DNA of 10,267 nt from Chloroflexota bacterium (GTDB lineage Bacteria > Chloroflexota > Anaerolineae > Ardenticatenales > Ardenticatenaceae). A program made the translations under genes and the position numbers. The stretch spans positions 1 through 10,267 of the forward strand of contig DOUV01000093.1 of assembly GCA_003520455.1 (NCBI GenBank). Direction: 5' to 3'. The notes under the pieces were generated by a model. The model saw only the letters and a program-made list of their open reading frames with translations, was not told the DNA's origin and ran no database searches. Shown here piece by piece: positions 7,486 to 10,267 of this stretch; position 1 is the first letter of the stretch; the number at the start of each line of letters is the position of its first letter.

Positions 7486-7942
7486 TGTCTCCGTAGGGGA
7501 TGTGGCGCGCCGCCGGCTCACTGATTGTGGGCCCCATGGCCGAACGAGACGCGCTCAAAGTGACAACCCACCCGATCTGGGAGCAAATTAGCGGGGTGTA
7601 GGACCGTGAGCTGCTTATCCCTCGATCAGGGCAATTCCTTCTAGATCGTGGCTGTGAAAGATCGGTCAATCGAGATCAGCATAGGCAGTAGCGGTAAGTC
7701 GCGCACCATCCCGCGCATGGACCTAGAAGGAGCGTGGTGCCACTTGATCACGAGATTGGAGCTCACCCGAACTGCCACTCTCCTTTATTCTGCCGTTTTT
7801 GCACCAAAGCATCTGGTTGGCGCAGGAGACCGCCGTCTTGCTCGGGGTTTACACCCGCTAACAGGCGCAAGACTGACGGTAAGATGCAAGTATATTTTGT
7901 ACCTCTTTCAGAGCCTTCCATTGCCACAACTCACACCACCCA

Positions 7943-7971
7943 TTGACACTAAGGTGTCAGAGTGGTACGAT
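7943..7971 (+). promoter_or_regulatory. Strong sigma70-type promoter of the toxin-antitoxin operon
   Basis: TTGACA (7943-7948) is a perfect -35 hexamer and TACGAT (7966-7971) matches the -10 consensus at 4 of 6 positions, with an ideal 17-base spacer. The predicted start of transcription near 7978 leaves a leader of only about 15 bases, just enough for the GGGAGG ribosome site (7981-7986), which sits 7 bases before ATG 7994. Confidence 0.75.
7944..7959 (+). promoter_or_regulatory. Perfect inverted repeat over the -35 box: likely autoregulatory operator
   Basis: TGACAC (7944-7949) and GTGTCA (7954-7959) are a perfect 6-bp inverted repeat around the 4-base spacer TAAG. The left arm covers the -35 hexamer and the right arm lies in the promoter spacer, so a bound dimer would block RNA polymerase. 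Ribbon-helix-helix antitoxins bind short palindromes of this kind, which makes the antitoxin encoded directly downstream the obvious candidate repressor. That binding is inferred. Confidence 0.55.
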
Positions 7972-7993
7972 TCGTGGGTAGGGAGGCAGCGTG

Positions 7994-8311
7994 ATGATGA
8001 AACCACGGATTCAAGTCTACACCGATCCGGAAACCAAACGGCGGATTGAGCTGGCTGCCGCCAGGTGTGATGTCGCCGTCACGGAGTATTGCCTGGAGGC
8101 GATCAGGGAAAAGCTCGCCGAGGACGATATGCTGGAGGCAGAACAGATAGAAATACCAATCAAGCTGACAAAGCATGAGGATCTTATTGCAGACCTTCGC
8201 GCGTTGCAAGAGCGGATCAAAACGCGCCGTGGCGGAAAGCTTATCGACGTAGATTCTATCCTTGAGCAGATGCGCGAAGAGCGAGATGATGAACTCCCTG
8301 GTATGCATTGA
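7994..8311 (+). CDS. Ribbon-helix-helix-like antitoxin of a VapBC-type pair
   Basis: This is a 105-residue protein from ATG 7994. GTG 7991 and ATG 7997 are also in frame, but GGGAGG at 7981-7986 gives the best spacing (7) to 7994. The N-terminal KPRIQVYTDPETKRRIELAA and the following CDVAVTEYCLEAIREKL have the strand-helix-helix pattern of MetJ/Arc DNA-binding domains (about 3-45). The C-terminal half is a charged helical tail, including RALQERIKTRRGG, KLIDVDSILEQMREERDDEL, of the type that wraps and blocks the toxin's active site. The last 26 bases overlap the toxin start, the usual translational coupling in such operons. The expected role is to neutralise the PIN toxin and repress the shared promoter through the inverted repeat. 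Family membership is judged by pattern; the pairing with a clear PIN toxin makes the antitoxin call strong. Confidence 0.82.
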   Translation: MMKPRIQVYTDPETKRRIELAAARCDVAVTEYCLEAIREKLAEDDMLEAEQIEIPIKLTKHEDLIADLRALQERIKTRRGGKLIDVDSILEQMREERDDELPGMH

Positions 8312-8729
8312 TGCCAATGTAATCGTGCGGACGCTTGTTCCAGGCCCCTTCACGGAGAACGCCCTTGCCTTACTGACGAGCTGGCAGTCCGATCAGGTCA
8401 CGCTGATTGCACCGGCCATTCTGGCCTTTGAAGTCACCTCAACCCTGCGCCGGTTGGTGTATTTGCAGGAGCTCACGCCTGAAGAGGGGGAGGAGGCCTT
8501 TGAGCAGTTTCTGCGGATCCCCATTCGCCTCTCTCACCGCCGCCCGCTTTTTCCGCTCGCCTGGAAACTGGCCAAAGAGTTCAACCGCTCACGGGCTTAC
8601 GACACTGCCTATATCGCCCTGGCACACCTTGCGAACTGCGAGTTCTGGACGGCGGATGAGCGACTCTATAACGGCGTTCACCAGAAACTACCGTGGGTAA
8701 AATGGGTTGGGATGGTTGGCCCACACTAA
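8286..8729 (+). CDS. vapC: PIN-domain ribonuclease toxin (VapC-type)
   Basis: This is a 147-residue single PIN domain. The four acidic residues of the metal-dependent RNase site are present: D9 in CIDANVIVR, E49 in LAFEVTSTL, D106 in AYDTAYIALA and D124 in WTADERLYN. Such toxins bind Mg2+ or Mn2+ and cleave RNA, commonly tRNA or rRNA, when the antitoxin is degraded. Size and motif spacing match intact VapC proteins, so it should be active. The start lies at the tandem ATGATG at 8286/8289 inside the antitoxin gene. An in-frame ATG at 8262 would add eight residues ahead of the conserved strand and has no better ribosome site. The pair probably stabilises this island or acts in stress or phage response; the RNA target cannot be read from sequence. 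It converges on the E2 gene across a 160-base gap. Confidence 0.88.
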   Translation: MMNSLVCIDANVIVRTLVPGPFTENALALLTSWQSDQVTLIAPAILAFEVTSTLRRLVYLQELTPEEGEEAFEQFLRIPIRLSHRRPLFPLAWKLAKEFNRSRAYDTAYIALAHLANCEFWTADERLYNGVHQKLPWVKWVGMVGPH

Positions 8730-8847
8730 CGGGCGAGATTCTGAACAAGATGGTCCGGGATGAAGCGGAAACGCTATGAAGCCGCACCTATTGGCATCCA
8801 TCATGGAATAAATCGGGGAAGTGGCGACCCTGAAGCGCAACGATCCG

Positions 8848-8868
8848 GCCACCGATCCGCATCGTGGC
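8848..8868. terminator. Hairpin in the convergent gap between toxin and E2 genes
   Basis: GCCACCGAT (8848-8856) pairs with ATCGTGGC (8861-8868) across a CCGC loop, as an 8-bp stem with one bulged C. It lies 21 bases past the E2 stop on the minus strand and 118 bases past the toxin stop on the plus strand. Neither side has a T-tract, so it is at best a weak or factor-assisted terminator. Confidence 0.3.
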
Positions 8869-8889
8869 TCCAACCTGCCGGGTAAAGAA

Positions 8890-10197
8890 TCAGGCGAGCA
8901 ACAGCGCCGGTGTCGCAAGCACCGTTGCCAGGTCGCCCAGGAAGCGGGCCCCCACCGCTCCGTCAACAGCGCGGTGATCGGCCGAGAGGGTCGCGGTCAT
9001 CATCGGCCGCACGGTTGGCTGTCCGTCCACCGGGACGAGCCGGTCGGTGATGCGGCCCAGGGCCAGGATCCCGACCTGAGGTGGATTGATGATCGCCGTA
9101 AAGTGATCGACGGCGAACATTCCGAGATTGGAGACGGTGAAGGTCGCCCCTTGAACGACCTCGGGGGAGAGTTGATCGGTGCGCGCCCGCTCGCTCAGCG
9201 CCCGCAAGTCGTTTCCAATCGCGACAACGCCCTTCTGATGAGCATCGCGAATGACCGGCACGATCAGCCCCCGCTCGACAGCCACCGCGACCCCGAGATG
9301 GACCGGGCGAAAGAGATGGAGTTCCTCATTCCCGTAGTGGGCATTGAGCCATGGGTGGCGGCCCAACGCCCAGGCAACCGCTTTGAGGAGCAACGCCGTG
9401 AGCGAGATGGGGGTCTCGTTCGAGGCACGGAGCCAGCTATTGATTTCCTCGCGCCAGGTCTGGATCGGCCCGGCATCGAGTTCGGTTGAAAGGGTGAAGG
9501 CCGGGATGGTCCGGGCGCTCTCCTCCATCCGGCGCGCGATAATGCGCCGCAACCCGCTCAATCGCACGATCTCCTCCTCAGGAGGAACGCGAGCGGGTGC
9601 GGCGACGGGCTGGCTCGCGCCTGTCGCGGCAAGGGCTGCCAGGACGTCGGCCTCGTGAATCCGGCCGCGCGGGCCGCTGCCGGAGAGATCCTTGAGATCG
9701 ATCCCACGCTCTCGGGCAACTCGGCGGGCGGCCGGTGTCGCCCGCACGCGAGCCGAATCGGTGGGCTGGGTGAGGAATCGCTCGACGTCTTCCTTCGTCA
9801 CTCGCCCGCGGGGGCCACTGCCCGGGATCGCCGACACGTCGACTCCGGCGCTCATGGCAAGACGGGTGGCGACGGGGGTCGGTGGCGGCGCGATATTCTC
9901 GTCCGGGCCTTCGGGGAGTGGGGGAGGTTCCGCCGAAGGCGCCGCCTCCGCAGGGGTTTCGCCCGGATCGAGAATCGAGGCGATCACGCTGGTCACCGGA
10001 ACGGTCTCGTCGGCCCGGGCGCGGATATCCGCGAGGGTGCCACTCGCCGGGGCCTCGACCTCTATATTGACCTTGTCGGTCATAACCACGACAAGTGGCT
10101 CGCCCTTCTCGACGTGGTCGCCCTCACGCTTGAGCCATTCAACGATGGTACTTTCGGTCTGATCCATACCGAATTTCGGCATGATGACAGGTTTCAC
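8890..10197 (-). CDS. Dihydrolipoamide acyltransferase (E2) of a 2-oxo acid dehydrogenase complex
   Basis: This is a complete 435-residue E2 protein of the cytoplasmic core, which transfers the acyl group from lipoyl-lysine to CoA. The lipoyl domain is residues 1-77, with the modified lysine K42 in VVVMTDKVNIEVEA. After a proline/alanine-rich linker there are two peripheral-subunit-binding domains, about 108-142 and 151-189, each carrying SGPRGR. A second linker leads to the catalytic domain (about 207-435), with ADHRAVDG at 407-413 supplying the HxxxDG active site (H408, D412). It starts with GTG at 10197; GAGGG (10207-10211) is 9 bases upstream and the lipoyl domain begins at once, so the start is sound. 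Whether the substrate is pyruvate, branched-chain oxo acids or acetoin cannot be decided without the E1 genes, which would lie to the right on this strand. Two binding domains in one chain are unusual; most bacterial E2s have one. Confidence 0.95.
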   Translation of the reverse strand: MKPVIMPKFGMDQTESTIVEWLKREGDHVEKGEPLVVVMTDKVNIEVEAPASGTLADIRARADETVPVTSVIASILDPGETPAEAAPSAEPPPLPEGPDENIAPPPTPVATRLAMSAGVDVSAIPGSGPRGRVTKEDVERFLTQPTDSARVRATPAARRVARERGIDLKDLSGSGPRGRIHEADVLAALAATGASQPVAAPARVPPEEEIVRLSGLRRIIARRMEESARTIPAFTLSTELDAGPIQTWREEINSWLRASNETPISLTALLLKAVAWALGRHPWLNAHYGNEELHLFRPVHLGVAVAVERGLIVPVIRDAHQKGVVAIGNDLRALSERARTDQLSPEVVQGATFTVSNLGMFAVDHFTAIINPPQVGILALGRITDRLVPVDGQPTVRPMMTATLSADHRAVDGAVGARFLGDLATVLATPALLLA

Positions 10198-10222
10198 TGC
10201 AACTAGCCCTCATCCACAGGAG

Positions 10223-10267
10223 TTACGCAGTAGGTTGAATTGCAAACGGAGTATCGGCTTGTAGTGC
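10223..10267 (-). CDS. Possible 3' end of the gene upstream of E2
   Basis: From the right edge the minus strand reads ALQADTPFAIQPTA and then TAA at 10223-10225, which would leave 25 bases to the E2 start. E1 beta usually sits there, but this short tail does not identify it, and another frame is also open to a stop near 10210. The fragment is too short for confidence. Confidence 0.2.
   Translation of the reverse strand, partial: ALQADTPFAIQPTA

Larger units (their letters stand above)
6871..7942. other. Long gene-poor region between the helix-turn-helix gene and the toxin-antitoxin operon
   Basis: I see no gene I can support in this stretch of about 1.07 kb. A strong ribosome site (GAGGTGAGGAG) precedes ATG 6994 on the plus strand, but the frame (MDTLWERYSEVSCAHFV) stops after 17 codons at 7047, as a truncated gene start would. 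On the minus strand a frame at 7121-7669 ends in a fairly protein-like WRVTLSLPGQPGVWLNANNG and KAYFAEGRLRQVC, but its middle is low-complexity proline/arginine sequence translated from the repeat cluster. Composition changes abruptly along the stretch: A/T-rich near 6880-6960 and 7870-7940, very G/C-rich at 7340-7520. It reads as a patchwork of remnants and repeats. Confidence 0.5.

Noticed and set aside
7121..7669. 182-residue minus-strand open frame
   Set aside because: The central part is low-complexity sequence translated from the palindromic repeats, and there is no ribosome site. The C-terminal 45 residues look somewhat protein-like but match nothing I know.
9655..10206. 183-residue plus-strand open frame over the E2 gene
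   Set aside because: It is antisense to the lipoyl and subunit-binding domains, which are unmistakable on the minus strand.

Overview
The window is GC-rich bacterial DNA. Its best-supported content is a phage-defence operon (left half, minus strand), a type II toxin-antitoxin pair (plus strand) and a 2-oxo acid dehydrogenase E2 gene (right end, minus strand). The base composition, the style of the proteins and an E2 with two subunit-binding domains suggest a high-GC lineage such as Chloroflexota (Thermomicrobia-like) or an actinobacterium. This is an impression, because no rRNA or marker gene is present.

Positions 1-5598 (minus strand) read brxF, then brxC, then a long unrecognised gene that runs off the left edge. 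BrxF is a small P-loop ATPase and BrxC a 1233-residue P-loop ATPase of the BREX/Pgl type. The pair is the signature start of a BREX type 3 locus. In the canonical type 3 order the next gene is the adenine methyltransferase pglXI. Here it is instead a protein whose visible 427 residues show no methyltransferase motif, so this may be a BREX variant or a locus with an inserted accessory gene. The methyltransferase, PglZ, helicase and BrxA would have to lie left of position 1 and cannot be seen.

Positions 5600-6620 are decayed. There is a frame-broken C-terminal piece of a superfamily 1 (UvrD/NERD-type) helicase, overlapped and followed by a 158-codon open frame with no start codon and a weak HIRAN-like look. 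Upstream of these, 6620-6814 (minus) is a small excisionase/MerR-type helix-turn-helix gene with its own plausible promoter. From 6871 to 7942 there is no convincing gene; the notable content is a cluster of GC-rich palindromic units at about 7353-7485.

Positions 7943-8729 (plus) are a compact, autoregulated-looking toxin-antitoxin operon. It has a near-consensus sigma70 promoter, a perfect inverted repeat over the -35 box, a ribbon-helix-helix-like antitoxin, and an overlapping PIN-domain (VapC-type) RNase toxin with all four acidic residues. Positions 8890-10197 (minus) encode a complete dihydrolipoamide acyltransferase (E2) that converges on the toxin gene. It is ordinary metabolism and probably marks core chromosome beside a defence island made of the BREX genes, decayed helicase, helix-turn-helix gene and toxin-antitoxin pair.
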